From NCBI GenBank assembly GCA_902773295.1, contig CACYDT010000074.1, positions 1-49,496 on the forward strand: a DNA stretch of 49,496 nt, written 5' to 3'. Made by a program: the position numbers and the translations under genes. The notes below the pieces were generated by a model. It was not told where the DNA came from. It made no database searches and worked only from the letters and a program-made list of their open reading frames with translations. Each line of letters starts with the position of its first letter. Within the stretch, counting starts at the first letter, position 1. Shown one piece after another: positions 1 through 9,065 of this stretch. The stretch comes from an uncultured Veillonellaceae bacterium. Its GTDB lineage: Bacteria; Bacillota; Negativicutes; Selenomonadales; Selenomonadaceae.

Positions 1-41
1 CACTCCGCTTCCGCTGTGCCCTGTTCGCTGGCGACTTGTAT

Positions 42-70
42 ATAATACACAAATCCGGGGAAGATGTCAA
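42..70 (-). promoter_or_regulatory. Strong sigma-70-type promoter leaving the window
   Basis: On the minus strand a perfect TTGACA -35 (65-70) is followed after 17 bp by TATTAT (42-47). It reads leftward out of the window. In Firmicutes rng is commonly followed by rplU-ysxB-rpmA, so this is probably the rplU (L21) promoter and positions 1-35 its untranslated leader. The downstream gene itself is not visible, so the target is inferred. Confidence 0.7.
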
Positions 71-90
71 CACCTTTTTTCGATTTTTTT

Positions 91-128
91 CATGTGGCGG
101 AAAACGTGCTCGCGCCCTCCGCCACATG
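91..128. repeat. 11-bp perfect inverted repeat between rng and the edge promoter
   Basis: The arms at 91-101 and 118-128 are perfectly complementary, with a 16-base loop. The hairpin lies just after the rng stop and just before the promoter at 42-70. In the minus-strand transcript it is followed by A residues, not U, so it is not a canonical intrinsic terminator. It may still stabilise the rng mRNA 3' end or end transcription by another route. Confidence 0.55.
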
Positions 129-182
129 GAAAAGAACTCCCACAATGGATTACTGCTTATAGACAGTTCCCGGAAGGATAAC

Positions 183-1622
183 TCAGCCTCCGGACAAGAT
201 CGAGTAAGTCTCCGGGTGCATCTCCCCCTTCGGAACCACCCGGATCACCGTGCCGAATTCATGCTCCAATCCCTCCAGAATCTTGCTCCTCTCCAATTCT
301 TCCGCCACCTGCGGATGCACCTCCACCCCATAGCCGGCCCGCGCATGAGAGAACCGCTCCATGGACCGGATGTCGCGGCTGATATCGATGCACACCGTCT
401 CCGGCGACTCAATCCGTCCTCTTCCATGGCAACAGGGGCATTCGCTGAACCGGATGCTCTCGAAATTCTGCCTGGATTTCTTTCGCGTGATTTCCACCAA
501 TCCGAGAGCAGTGATATCCACGATGTTCGTCTTGGTGCGATCCTGCTTCACCTGTTCCCTCATATATTCCAAAAGCTTCTCCTTATGGCCGGTTCCCTCC
601 ATATCGATGAAATCAACGATAATGATGCCTCCGATATCCCGCAAGCGCACTTGCTTCAAAATCTCGGCCGCCGCCTCCAGATTCGTCCGATAAGCCGTCT
701 CTGCCAGATTGGACTTGCCGACATATTTGCCTGTATTCACATCAATTGCCGTCAGAGCCTCCGTCTTATCAATCACGATAGAGCCGCCGGACTTCAGGGC
801 AATCTCTCTTGCCCCCATCTTCTCGATTTCTTCATCCAAATGGAATTTCCTGAACAGTGGAATCCGCTCCTCGTACAACTGCACCCTATCCAGAAGATCC
901 GGCGAAATATACTGTACAAGCTCCACGACCCGACGATGCACCGTCGGGTCGTCAATGATCATGTCATCCACATCCGCAGCAAAAATATCCCGCACAATGC
1001 GGATAATGAGATCCGCATCGCGATACAGCAAGGCCGGCGCCGTTGCCAGCTTGCAGCGCGCCTGTATGGAACGCCAGAGGCGGACGAGATAGTCCACATC
1101 ATCTCTCAGGACTGCTTCTTCCTGCCCTTCTGCTACCGTACGGACAATCAAGCCCATCCCCTCCGGGCAGAGCCGCTCTGCAATTCCATGAAGTCGCTCC
1201 CGTTCCTCTGCATTTCCAATGCGGCGTGATATGCCGATATAAGCCGAGGTAGGCATGAGGACAACATTCCTTCCCGGCAGGGAAATATGCATGGTCGCCC
1301 GCGGCCCTTTCGTGCCGATGGCATCCTTCACTATCTGCAAAAGAATCTGCTGTCCGATATGAATTCTCTCCTGTGGCGGCACAGACGTGACAGCTTCCTT
1401 GGGAAGCCCATCCCCCACATAGAGAAACGCATTTTTCCCCAGTCCGATATCCACAAAAGCCGCCTGCATCCCCGGCAGCACATTCTGAACATATCCCTTG
1501 TAAAGATTCCCGACGAGATGGGAATGCGTTGACCGCTCCAGTTCCAGCGCCTGCAATTCCCCATCTGCAAGGACAGCCACCCTTGTCTCTTCCGGAACCG
1601 TATTCACCAGAATTGTCTTCAT
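183..1622 (-). CDS. rng: Ribonuclease G (RNase E/G family)
   Basis: Single-strand endoribonuclease of about 479 residues for rRNA and mRNA processing. The N-terminus begins MKTILVN, typical of the short RNase G type, and an S1-like domain follows at about residues 35-115. The metal-binding aspartates of the DNase I-like subdomain are visible as D294 (TAIDVN) and D337 (IVDFID). A cysteine-rich zinc-link-like motif follows at 395-398 (CPCCHGRG). The long arginine-rich tail of RNase E is absent. The ATG at 1622 was chosen because a GAGGGGG ribosome site lies just upstream. That site overlaps the stop region of the radical SAM gene, so the two are probably co-transcribed and translationally linked. 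It is the last gene of the mre-min-rod block. Confidence 0.93.
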   Translation of the reverse strand: MKTILVNTVPEETRVAVLADGELQALELERSTHSHLVGNLYKGYVQNVLPGMQAAFVDIGLGKNAFLYVGDGLPKEAVTSVPPQERIHIGQQILLQIVKDAIGTKGPRATMHISLPGRNVVLMPTSAYIGISRRIGNAEERERLHGIAERLCPEGMGLIVRTVAEGQEEAVLRDDVDYLVRLWRSIQARCKLATAPALLYRDADLIIRIVRDIFAADVDDMIIDDPTVHRRVVELVQYISPDLLDRVQLYEERIPLFRKFHLDEEIEKMGAREIALKSGGSIVIDKTEALTAIDVNTGKYVGKSNLAETAYRTNLEAAAEILKQVRLRDIGGIIIVDFIDMEGTGHKEKLLEYMREQVKQDRTKTNIVDITALGLVEITRKKSRQNFESIRFSECPCCHGRGRIESPETVCIDISRDIRSMERFSHARAGYGVEVHPQVAEELERSKILEGLEHEFGTVIRVVPKGEMHPETYSILSGG

Positions 1623-1635
1623 CCAATCCACCCCC

Positions 1636-4236
1636 TCATAGCTCAATGAGGGGCTTTCCCCTGCCCAGCAATGCCGTCCGATGAATCCCGGCCTGTTCCT
1701 CATGGATATCCAGGCCAAACTGCTCCTTCAATACCTGGAGAATTTCTCCGGGCTTTACGCTTCCGGAAGAAGCAATCCGGATCTCCATGGTCAATTGGAG
1801 GCTTTCTTCGCGGAACTGCAGCACCAAAGGCCTGGCAAGATACTGCTTGATTTCTTTCGTGCGCGTTTTCTTCGGAGTCACACGCGTATAGGACACTTCC
1901 CCTGCGGCATTGAATGCCTTTACCGCCGCCATCGCCGCATTTTTCTCCCCTCGATAGGGCAGGATGACACGATAGCAGGCAAGATCTGCTTCTGCCATGA
2001 GGGATTTCTTCTTGCCGTGGAGTTCCCTGAGCTCCACGACTTCTGCTCCCTTGGGAAGCTGTGCCCGCAGCCGGTCAAAGACTTCCGGCTGGCACAAAGG
2101 CTCCGTGAGCTCGAAATCCATGTATTCCGCCTCACTCGTAACCCCCACGGCCAGTGCCGATGCAAAGGCGAGTTTCATGCGCGGATTGAACCCCTCGGAA
2201 TAAGCCACCGGAAGCTTCGAGCGAATGATGGCACGCTCAACCACCGCTGCATAATCCAGATGGGAAAGATACCGAAGCTCCTCCCCCTTGTGGATGCGTG
2301 CGCGATATTTGAAAAGCAGCCGCTGCCTGTCTCCTTCACCGACCTTGCGGTTCTCCATGGTGCGCGCCCGGGTCTCCTTTGCTGCCGCTTCCCCTGCATG
2401 ATCCACGACCTTCACCCCGAGATTCGGGCAGATGCCGCAATCATTGCATCTGCCACGGCGGCAGTCTCCCGTGAGCTCGCCCGCCATGGCACGCCGCCAC
2501 TCCCTCAGAAGGAACTCCTTGTCCACTCCGGGAGAAGTAATCTCCCAAGGCAGCGATTCCTCAAAGCTGCGGCTGCGTTCATTGTAATCTGCAAGCTCTA
2601 TGCCGCATTTCCCAAAAGCATTCCGCCAGACATCCCCGCGAAAATAATCCGACCATCCGTCGAACTTTGCGCCGTCCTGCCATGCCCGATAAATGACATT
2701 TCCCAGACGCCGGTCTCCACGGGCAAGAGCGCCCTCCAACACGGACAATTCTGCATCATGGTAATGGAAAGTAATCGCCCGATCCGTAATATGCTCTTTC
2801 AACAACTGCTGCCTGCGCTCAAATTCCTTCCTGGGAAGCTGCCCAAACCACTGAAAAGGAGTATAGGGCTTCGGAACGAAGCAGGAAACGCTGACCGTAA
2901 CACGAACGCCCCGTTTGCCCTTGATGTCCGTATAGAGATCCACAACCTTCTTCGCCAGGTCTGCAATGCCTATCACGTCCTCATCCGTCTCCGTAGGAAG
3001 CCCCATCATGAAATACAGCTTCACCTGCTTCCAGCCTTGACGGAACGCTGCCCCGCAAGCTTCGAGCAAATTCTCTTCCGTAACGCCCTTGTTGATGACA
3101 TCCCTCAGGCGCTGGGTTCCTGCCTCCGGCGCAAATGTCAGGCCACTCTTCCGAACTTGCTGCATGCGATGCGCCAGCTCAATGGAAAAGCTGTCGATCC
3201 GCAAGGATGGCAAGGAAAAGCTGACCTTCTCCTTCTTGAACTCCTCCATGAGGTCATCCACCAGCCGTCCCAGACAGGAATAGTCCGCAGAAGACAAAGA
3301 GGTCAGGGACATCTCGTCATACCCCGTGGCATCCACAAGCCCCCGTGCCATGGCCTTGAGCCTCTCCTCGCTGCGCTCCCTCGCCGGGCGATAGCAAATG
3401 CCCGCCTGGCAGAAACGGCATCCTCTGGAACAGCCACGGAACAGTTCCAGCAAGATACGGTTATGGACAATATCCATGCATGGCACCAGAGGATGCTCCA
3501 CGGAAATTGCCTCATCCATATCCTTCACAACACGCTTGCGGATCACCGGCTTCGCCATCCCATGCAATGCCCTCAAGCCCTGAAAGCAGTTCTTCCTATC
3601 ATATTCCGCCTCGTAGAAGGATGGCACATAAATGCCCTCCACCTCAAGCAGACGGGCCAGGAATCCTCTGCGCCCGCCCAAAGAGCCCCCCTTCTTCCAT
3701 CCGAGGAAGGCTTCCACGACTTCCCCCAGGACTTCTTCACCCTCGCCCACCACAAAAAAATCAAAGAAATCTGCCATGGGCTCCACATTATAAACACAGG
3801 GACCGCCTCCCACAACAAAAGGCGCATCCTCGCCGCGCTCCTTTGCACGGACGGGCACCCCCGCCAAATCCAGCATATTGAGCACATTGGAATACACCAT
3901 CTCATATTGAAGGGAAAAGCCCCAGAAATCAAACTCCTTCAAAGGGCGATGGGACTCCAGGGAAAAGAGGGGAATCCCCCTCTCCCTCATGACAGCTTCC
4001 ATATCCGTCCAAGGCGCATACACGCGCTCTGCTGCCGTATCCTCTCTGCGGTTCAGGATTTCATAGAGAATCGCAAGCCCCAGATTCGACATCCCCACTT
4101 CATACACATCCGGCAAACAAAGGGCGAAGGTGCATCCCACTTCCGCCCCATCCTTCCGCACGCTATTCCACTCACCGCCCGTATACCTCGTGGGCTTTGT
4201 CACAGCCTGAAGGACTTCAGGCGCAAGCTCTATCAT
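1636..4236 (-). CDS. B12-binding-type radical SAM protein fused to a TIGR03936/DUF2344 domain
   Basis: An 866-residue two-part protein of the TIGR03960 type. The N-terminus has the family's YTGGEWN stretch near residue 18 and a cobalamin-binding-like domain. The radical SAM cluster motif CxxxCxxC is C269, C273 and C276 (GCSRGCRFC), which would bind a 4Fe-4S cluster and S-adenosylmethionine. From about residue 660 a second domain begins (YLSHLD), matching the radical-SAM-associated TIGR03936 family, which is a separate gene in some relatives. A cysteine cluster near residue 590 (CRRGRCNDCGIC) may hold another metal site. The substrate is unknown; it sits next to rng and the rplU region in many Firmicutes, which suggests RNA or ribosome modification, but that is inference. 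Confidence 0.88.
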   Translation of the reverse strand: MIELAPEVLQAVTKPTRYTGGEWNSVRKDGAEVGCTFALCLPDVYEVGMSNLGLAILYEILNRREDTAAERVYAPWTDMEAVMRERGIPLFSLESHRPLKEFDFWGFSLQYEMVYSNVLNMLDLAGVPVRAKERGEDAPFVVGGGPCVYNVEPMADFFDFFVVGEGEEVLGEVVEAFLGWKKGGSLGGRRGFLARLLEVEGIYVPSFYEAEYDRKNCFQGLRALHGMAKPVIRKRVVKDMDEAISVEHPLVPCMDIVHNRILLELFRGCSRGCRFCQAGICYRPARERSEERLKAMARGLVDATGYDEMSLTSLSSADYSCLGRLVDDLMEEFKKEKVSFSLPSLRIDSFSIELAHRMQQVRKSGLTFAPEAGTQRLRDVINKGVTEENLLEACGAAFRQGWKQVKLYFMMGLPTETDEDVIGIADLAKKVVDLYTDIKGKRGVRVTVSVSCFVPKPYTPFQWFGQLPRKEFERRQQLLKEHITDRAITFHYHDAELSVLEGALARGDRRLGNVIYRAWQDGAKFDGWSDYFRGDVWRNAFGKCGIELADYNERSRSFEESLPWEITSPGVDKEFLLREWRRAMAGELTGDCRRGRCNDCGICPNLGVKVVDHAGEAAAKETRARTMENRKVGEGDRQRLLFKYRARIHKGEELRYLSHLDYAAVVERAIIRSKLPVAYSEGFNPRMKLAFASALAVGVTSEAEYMDFELTEPLCQPEVFDRLRAQLPKGAEVVELRELHGKKKSLMAEADLACYRVILPYRGEKNAAMAAVKAFNAAGEVSYTRVTPKKTRTKEIKQYLARPLVLQFREESLQLTMEIRIASSGSVKPGEILQVLKEQFGLDIHEEQAGIHRTALLGRGKPLIEL

Positions 4237-4254
4237 AAATAAGGTCCCCTCTCC

Positions 4255-5358
4255 CTAGAACAGCAACTTCTGCTTCCGCAAATGAATATTCAGGAGCACC
4301 GCAATCGCCAGGATATTTGTCGTCAGCGAGCTCACCCCATAGCTCATAAACGGCAATGGAATCCCTGTCACCGGCATGATCCCTGTCGTCATGCCCACAT
4401 TGACAAGAACATGGAAGGCCAGCATCGACGTAATGCCGGTGGCCAGAAGCCTGCCAAAGATATCACTGGCATCCCTTGCAATCTGTATGCCACGCCACAG
4501 GAGAACAAGATAGAGAAAAAGCAGGACAGCTGCCCCGACAAACCCCAGCTCTTCCCCTACCACCGCAAATATGAAATCCGTATGATTCTCCGGCAGGAAA
4601 TTCAGCTGGCTCTGTGTACCCTCAAACAGCCCCTTGCCAAAGAGCATGCCGGAGCCGATGGCAATCTTCGACTGGATGATATGATAGCCGGATCCCAGAG
4701 GATCCACATTGGGATCCATGAAAACCATGATGCGCATCTTCTGGTAATCCTTGAGAAAATGCCAAAGAATCGGCAGACATGCGATTCCTGCGGCAAAAAT
4801 CCCAAAAAGAAGCCGCAGGCGAATCCCGCAAACAAAGATCATCCCGAAAAAAATCGCCAGAAACACAAGAGATGTCCCCAAGTCCGGCTGTTTCAGCACC
4901 AGCAAAAAAGGAAGGCCCACATAACCTGCAACGGGAAGAAGGTCGTGAACCGTATGGAGCTTCCCCACACGTTCCTCGAGGATTCCCGCCAGGGAAATAA
5001 TCATGATGAGCTTCGAGAACTCCGATGGCTGGATGTTGATGGGGCCCAGAGAAATCCAGCGCTGCGCCCCCAGAGCAGAATGCCCCACAAGCATAACCGC
5101 CAACAGCATGACGAGATTGAACACATAAAGCTTGTTGCCATATCCCTGCAGCATCTTATAATCAAAATTCATGAGGAATACCGCCAATGCCACATCAATG
5201 ACAGCAAACAGCCCCTGACGCTGGACGAACCAGTACCTCTCGTCGCTTGGCGTATTGATATGAGTCGCGCTCCCAATGATGACCAGGCTCATGATGATGA
5301 TTCCCGCAGCTGCCGCAATCAAGGCGAAATCCATTCGCCGAAAGATTCTCTTCGTCAC
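4255..5358 (-). CDS. rodA: Rod-shape-determining peptidoglycan glycosyltransferase RodA
   Basis: A 367-residue polytopic SEDS-family protein that polymerises lipid II during side-wall elongation with the class B PBP2 encoded at 7204-9012. It has about ten hydrophobic segments. The family signature is visible near the C-terminus (MPVTGIPLPFMSYG), and the loop with the conserved W-x-x-G-x-x-I-Q-P-S-E-like stretch reads LGPINIQPSEFSKL. Translation most likely begins at a GTG (5358) behind a GGGAGGG ribosome site. A terminator-like hairpin separates it from minE, so part of its transcription may be set by read-through. Confidence 0.93.
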   Translation of the reverse strand: MTKRIFRRMDFALIAAAAGIIIMSLVIIGSATHINTPSDERYWFVQRQGLFAVIDVALAVFLMNFDYKMLQGYGNKLYVFNLVMLLAVMLVGHSALGAQRWISLGPINIQPSEFSKLIMIISLAGILEERVGKLHTVHDLLPVAGYVGLPFLLVLKQPDLGTSLVFLAIFFGMIFVCGIRLRLLFGIFAAGIACLPILWHFLKDYQKMRIMVFMDPNVDPLGSGYHIIQSKIAIGSGMLFGKGLFEGTQSQLNFLPENHTDFIFAVVGEELGFVGAAVLLFLYLVLLWRGIQIARDASDIFGRLLATGITSMLAFHVLVNVGMTTGIMPVTGIPLPFMSYGVSSLTTNILAIAVLLNIHLRKQKLLF

Positions 5359-5380
5359 AAAATCCCTCCCTCGATGAAAG

Positions 5381-5406
5381 AAAAAGCTGACGCGCTTGCG
5401 CCAGCC
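5381..5406 (-). terminator. Intrinsic terminator or attenuator between minE and rodA
   Basis: On the minus strand an 8-bp stem GCTGGCGC/GCGTCAGC (one G-U pair) with an AAGC loop is followed by TTTTT. It lies in the 58-base minE-rodA gap. No separate rodA promoter is evident in that gap, so partial read-through is likely. Confidence 0.7.
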
Positions 5407-5416
5407 TAAGGAACCC

Positions 5417-5680
5417 TCACCCGTGCTTCATCCTGCTGACGGGAATATTGGCCACAAGAGCCACAGAATCTTCGTCATTTGCCAGGGAAATCTCCATATC
5501 CTTCTTGTTGATTTCCATATAATTGGAAATCACACGAATGATATCATTTTTCAAATGATCCATCACCTCCGGCGAAACGTTCGCCCTATCATGGATCAGA
5601 ACAACCTTCAGCCGATCGCGAGCAATCTCCTTGGAAGACTTCTTTTCCTTGCCGAATATCTTCATAAGCGCCTCAATCAT
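5417..5680 (-). CDS. minE: Cell division topological specificity factor MinE
   Basis: An 87-residue protein that stimulates MinD ATPase activity and drives Min pattern formation, so that septa form at midcell. The N-terminal membrane/MinD-binding helix region (MIEALMKIFGKEK) is followed by the anti-MinCD segment (ARDRLKVVLIHDRANVSP) and a beta-rich C-terminal dimerisation domain. It starts 14 bases after minD, with a GGGGGAG ribosome site. Presence of MinE rather than DivIVA-based positioning alone fits Negativicutes and clostridial relatives. Confidence 0.95.
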   Translation of the reverse strand: MIEALMKIFGKEKKSSKEIARDRLKVVLIHDRANVSPEVMDHLKNDIIRVISNYMEINKKDMEISLANDEDSVALVANIPVSRMKHG

Positions 5681-5694
5681 CTGATCTCCCCCCT

Positions 5695-6483
5695 TTACAG
5701 CCCAAATGCACGCTTGAGCCTCTGGAAAAAAGAATCCTTGGGGAAATCCATGAAAGGAATCTCCTCGCCGCAGATACGCCCCACGATATTGCGGTAGGCT
5801 TTCCCCGCGAGGGAATCCTCCATAGAAATCACCGGCTCTCCCCGGTTCGTGGACGTCACGACTTTTTCGTCATCCGGCACCTGGCCGATGCAGTCAATGG
5901 ACAGGATATCATTGATGTCATCCATGTCCAGCATATCGCCCTTCTCTACCATCTGCGGGCGGATGCGGTTGACGATGAGCTTGATGCTGTTCTTGTCGGC
6001 TCGGTTGAGCTCACCGATGATCTTGTCCGCATCCCGCACTGCGGAAATCTCCGGCATCGTAACAACAATCGCGCAATCCGCTCCGGCAATCGCTGTTTTG
6101 AATCCCTGCTCGATCCCTGCCGGGCAGTCAATGAGAATATAATCGAATTCCTTCCGAAGTTCCTCGCAAAGATGCACCAGCTGCTCCGGGTTCACCGCAT
6201 TCTTGTCCTTGACCTGGGATGTCGGCAAAAGCATCAGGTTTTCGTATTTTTTATGGCGCACCAACGCCTTCTTGTATGGGACACGCCCTTCCGTCACATC
6301 GACGAGATCGTACATAATGCGGTTTTCCAGCCCTAAAAGCAAATCGAGATTCCTGAGCCCCGTATCCGTATCCACAAGGACAACTTTCTTGCCACGAATG
6401 GCGAGCCCCACACCGAGATTCGCCGTTGTTGTTGTCTTGCCGACACCACCCTTTCCCGACGTGATCACGATAACTTCGCTCAT
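5695..6483 (-). CDS. minD: Septum site-determining ATPase MinD
   Basis: A 262-residue ParA-type ATPase. The deviant Walker A motif is GKGGVGKTT at about residues 10-18, the switch region includes DTDTGLRNLD, and Walker B is ILIDCPAGIEQG. The C-terminus (FFQRLKRAFGL) is the amphipathic membrane-targeting sequence. ATP-bound MinD recruits MinC to the membrane and is released by MinE. It is co-transcribed between minC and minE with short gaps. Confidence 0.97.
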   Translation of the reverse strand: MSEVIVITSGKGGVGKTTTTANLGVGLAIRGKKVVLVDTDTGLRNLDLLLGLENRIMYDLVDVTEGRVPYKKALVRHKKYENLMLLPTSQVKDKNAVNPEQLVHLCEELRKEFDYILIDCPAGIEQGFKTAIAGADCAIVVTMPEISAVRDADKIIGELNRADKNSIKLIVNRIRPQMVEKGDMLDMDDINDILSIDCIGQVPDDEKVVTSTNRGEPVISMEDSLAGKAYRNIVGRICGEEIPFMDFPKDSFFQRLKRAFGL

Positions 6484-6494
6484 ATGATAACATC

Positions 6495-7133
6495 CTACCT
6501 TTCTATCGGCTCAATGACAATCTGCCCATCCTTTATAGAGGCACGCTCTGCACGCTCTGCCTTCTCCATCTCCTCCGCCTGGTCGGGAGATCTGGCAATG
6601 AGATTCGCAATGCGGATCTGCATGGGCATAAGGCGATCAGCGACAACAAATGCCCTGGAATCCCCATAGGCACCCGCATGCACCATGCCACGGCAAGTCC
6701 CTCTGATATCGATGCTGCCGCCCGCGATGATCTGCGCACCGGGATTCACGTTGCCGCAGACAAGCACCGAGCTCTTGGTACGAACCTCCTGCCCGCCCCG
6801 CAACGTCCTGTTTACTATGACCATCTGCTGGGCATCCTCTTCCGCCCTTCCTTCCTCATGGGAAGGTTCATGCACCGGACTAGAAGCAGTCAATGGATCC
6901 GTCGTGCGGAACAGTACCCCGAACTTGGAAAAAAGGCGCTTGAGCCTGTCCAGATCCCCTTTTTTCAAGGCATCCGGAGCTACATGGATGACCGTTCCCC
7001 GCGTGAAAAACGAAGAACCGGACTCTAGCTTTTCCCGAAGATCCTGCTCAATCGACTCGAAATCAGCACCTCGCTCAAAGCTCAGCTGCAACCCTGATTT
7101 CGTGCCTTTTATTTTTACGATTTCATCACTCAT
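6495..7133 (-). CDS. minC: Septum site-determining protein MinC
   Basis: A 212-residue FtsZ-polymer antagonist. The N-terminal FtsZ-interacting domain occupies about residues 1-85. An acidic linker of about 25 residues is followed by the right-handed beta-helix C-terminal domain, with the typical repeats GGQEVRTKSSVLVCGNVN, GAQIIAGGSIDIRG and RGMVHAG. That domain dimerises and binds MinD. It is the first gene of minC-minD-minE and has its own promoter in the 70-base gap after mrdA. Confidence 0.95.
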   Translation of the reverse strand: MSDEIVKIKGTKSGLQLSFERGADFESIEQDLREKLESGSSFFTRGTVIHVAPDALKKGDLDRLKRLFSKFGVLFRTTDPLTASSPVHEPSHEEGRAEEDAQQMVIVNRTLRGGQEVRTKSSVLVCGNVNPGAQIIAGGSIDIRGTCRGMVHAGAYGDSRAFVVADRLMPMQIRIANLIARSPDQAEEMEKAERAERASIKDGQIVIEPIER

Positions 7134-7170
7134 GCCAGCGCCATCCTTTAACCAAAATCGCTTTCCTTAC

Positions 7171-7200
7171 ACTATAACTCAATCGCTCGGGTTTTGCCAA
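7171..7200 (-). promoter_or_regulatory. Putative minCDE promoter
   Basis: On the minus strand TTGGCA (7195-7200) and TATAGT (7171-7176) are separated by 18 bp. Each matches its consensus at five of six positions. They lie between the mrdA stop and the minC start, so the min genes can be expressed apart from the mre operon. Confidence 0.55.
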
Positions 7201-7203
7201 TCC

Positions 7204-9012
7204 TTATTGTGGTTTCTGCGCAGGCGGCGCACTGTTCCCGGAGGGCGCAGGCTGGTTCAGGCCGAACGCCGCCTCCAGGATCCGCCTCCCGATTGGCACA
7301 GCCGACTGCGCTCCATAACCTCCCTGCTCCACAATCACTGCCACCACAATCGTGGGATAGTTGAAGGGACCATAGGCGACAAACCATCCATGATCGCGGC
7401 CCTGCGAATTCTCCGCAGTTCCCGTTTTCCCCGCGATGTCAACAGTAAACCCTTGGAATGTCCTCGCCGCCGTGCCGTATTTCGTAACATCATGCAAACC
7501 CGTCTGAACGAGCTGGATAACATACGGAGGAACATCCAGCTCCGAAAGAAGCTCCGGCTCGAATTCCTTGATGATAACTCCATCCTGAGACATGATGCGG
7601 TTTACAAGATGAGGCCGATAGCGCTTGCCGTTCGCGGCAATCTCCCCCATGACCATGGCGGCCTGAAGCGGTGTCACAAGGTTGAAGCCCTGGCCGATTG
7701 CTGCATCGAATGTCTCGGAAAGATACCAGTCATCCTCATAAACCTTGCGCTTGTATTCCCTATTGGCCACCAAGCCCTCCGCCTCATAGGGCAGATCGAT
7801 TCCCGTCACCTTTCCCAGCCCAAACATGCGGGCATAGTGCTCCAAAGTATCAATGCCCATCCGGTTTCCCATCTCATAGAAATAAACATTGTCGGAATGG
7901 GCCATGGCTTCCGTGAAGTTCAGCCATCCCAGAGCCTCGCCGTCTGCATTGCCCTTGGGAATGATCCAGTGATGCCCGGAGTCAAAAATCTTCTCCTCCG
8001 GCGTTACCTTTCCCGAGGCCAATGCAGCCGTTCCCGTCACAATCTTGAAAGTCGAGCCGGGAGGATATTCGCCGGTGATTGCCTTGTTGTCCATGGGATG
8101 ATAGGGATTCGTGTTGATGGCATTCCAATCCTTCGTGGAAATCCCATGAGCGAAAAGATTCGGATCGAAAGCCGGGCGGCTCACAATCGCCAGCACCTCG
8201 CCCGTCTGGGGATTCATGACCACCGCTGCTGCCGCATGGGCATTGATTGCGGCAAGCTGCTCATCCACAGCCTTTTCTGCGGCTTCCTGGAGATTTTTGT
8301 CAATCGTGAGGTAAAGATCCGCTCCCGGAACAGGCTCCTTCATGCCAAGCACCTGCACCGGCTTGCCCGTCACATCCACCTCCACCTGTTCGCCGCCATT
8401 TACGCCCCGGATTTCTTTGTCATAGATCTTCTCCAAGCCGAATTTCCCAATGATATCACCGGACTTGTATCCCTCGTCCTTCCGCTTCTCCAGTTCAGCA
8501 TCGCTGATCTCGCTCACATAGCCAAACGTATGCGCCGCTTCCTGCTTCAGCACATAGTCGCGGACCGGCTGCACTTCAATGACCACGCCCGGATATAGGT
8601 TCTTCTGCTCCTCTATGATGGACACGATATCCGGTGTGACATCCTGTTTGATATGGATGGGATCAAACCCGCTATGGGCATCGATCTTTTTATGGATATC
8701 CTCCACAGAAACCTTCAGAAGCTGGGAAAGTCTCCAAACGACTTCCTCCGAAACAGGTGCCGTAAGCGGCAAAAGAGAAACGGTAAAGCCCGGGCGATTC
8801 ATTACCAGGGGAACCCCATTGCGGTCAAAAAAAGTTCCGCGCGGCGCCATCGAAGGAATGATGCGAATGCGGTTGCCGTCTGCAAGATTCGCATAATACT
8901 CGCCGTCCATGACCTGCAAATATCCCACGCGCGCCAGAAGAATGAAAATGACCATGACCACCATGATTCCAAGCGCTCTGACCCGCCCTTCATATTCATC
9001 ATTCTCAATCAC
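7204..9012 (-). CDS. mrdA: Penicillin-binding protein 2 (elongasome transpeptidase)
   Basis: A 602-residue class B PBP that cross-links peptidoglycan during elongation with RodA. One N-terminal membrane segment (about 12-32) precedes a pedestal domain. The transpeptidase domain carries the nucleophile motif S320-T-F-K323, S373-D-N375 and K529-T-G531. A proline-rich tail follows (PAPSGNSAPPAQKPQ). The likely start is a GTG at 9012 behind GGGGAGA. It lies downstream of mreD after a 54-base gap that contains a hairpin, so it is probably part of the mre transcript. Confidence 0.95.
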   Translation of the reverse strand: MIENDEYEGRVRALGIMVVMVIFILLARVGYLQVMDGEYYANLADGNRIRIIPSMAPRGTFFDRNGVPLVMNRPGFTVSLLPLTAPVSEEVVWRLSQLLKVSVEDIHKKIDAHSGFDPIHIKQDVTPDIVSIIEEQKNLYPGVVIEVQPVRDYVLKQEAAHTFGYVSEISDAELEKRKDEGYKSGDIIGKFGLEKIYDKEIRGVNGGEQVEVDVTGKPVQVLGMKEPVPGADLYLTIDKNLQEAAEKAVDEQLAAINAHAAAAVVMNPQTGEVLAIVSRPAFDPNLFAHGISTKDWNAINTNPYHPMDNKAITGEYPPGSTFKIVTGTAALASGKVTPEEKIFDSGHHWIIPKGNADGEALGWLNFTEAMAHSDNVYFYEMGNRMGIDTLEHYARMFGLGKVTGIDLPYEAEGLVANREYKRKVYEDDWYLSETFDAAIGQGFNLVTPLQAAMVMGEIAANGKRYRPHLVNRIMSQDGVIIKEFEPELLSELDVPPYVIQLVQTGLHDVTKYGTAARTFQGFTVDIAGKTGTAENSQGRDHGWFVAYGPFNYPTIVVAVIVEQGGYGAQSAVPIGRRILEAAFGLNQPAPSGNSAPPAQKPQ

Positions 9013-9032
9013 GCATATCTCCCCTAAACTTC

Positions 9033-9053
9033 GTGCGAAACGGTGTTTCGCAC
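9033..9053. repeat. 9-bp perfect hairpin in the mreD-mrdA gap
   Basis: The arms GTGCGAAAC and GTTTCGCAC flank a three-base loop. In the minus-strand transcript there is no U-tract after it, so it is more likely an mRNA processing or stability element than a terminator. It sits just upstream of the mrdA ribosome site. Confidence 0.65.
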
Positions 9054-9065
9054 TACGCCCTTACA

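Noticed and set aside
91-128. Intrinsic terminator of rng
   Set aside because: The hairpin is real, but A residues rather than U follow it in the rng transcript, so it was listed only as an inverted repeat.
1681-4242. 853-codon open frame on the plus strand
   Set aside because: It is the antisense of the clearly recognisable radical SAM gene, has His/Arg/Pro-rich random composition and no domain. High GC produces many such shadows.
6685-8598. 637-codon open frame on the plus strand
   Set aside because: Antisense to minC and mrdA, whose active-site motifs are intact. No family resemblance.
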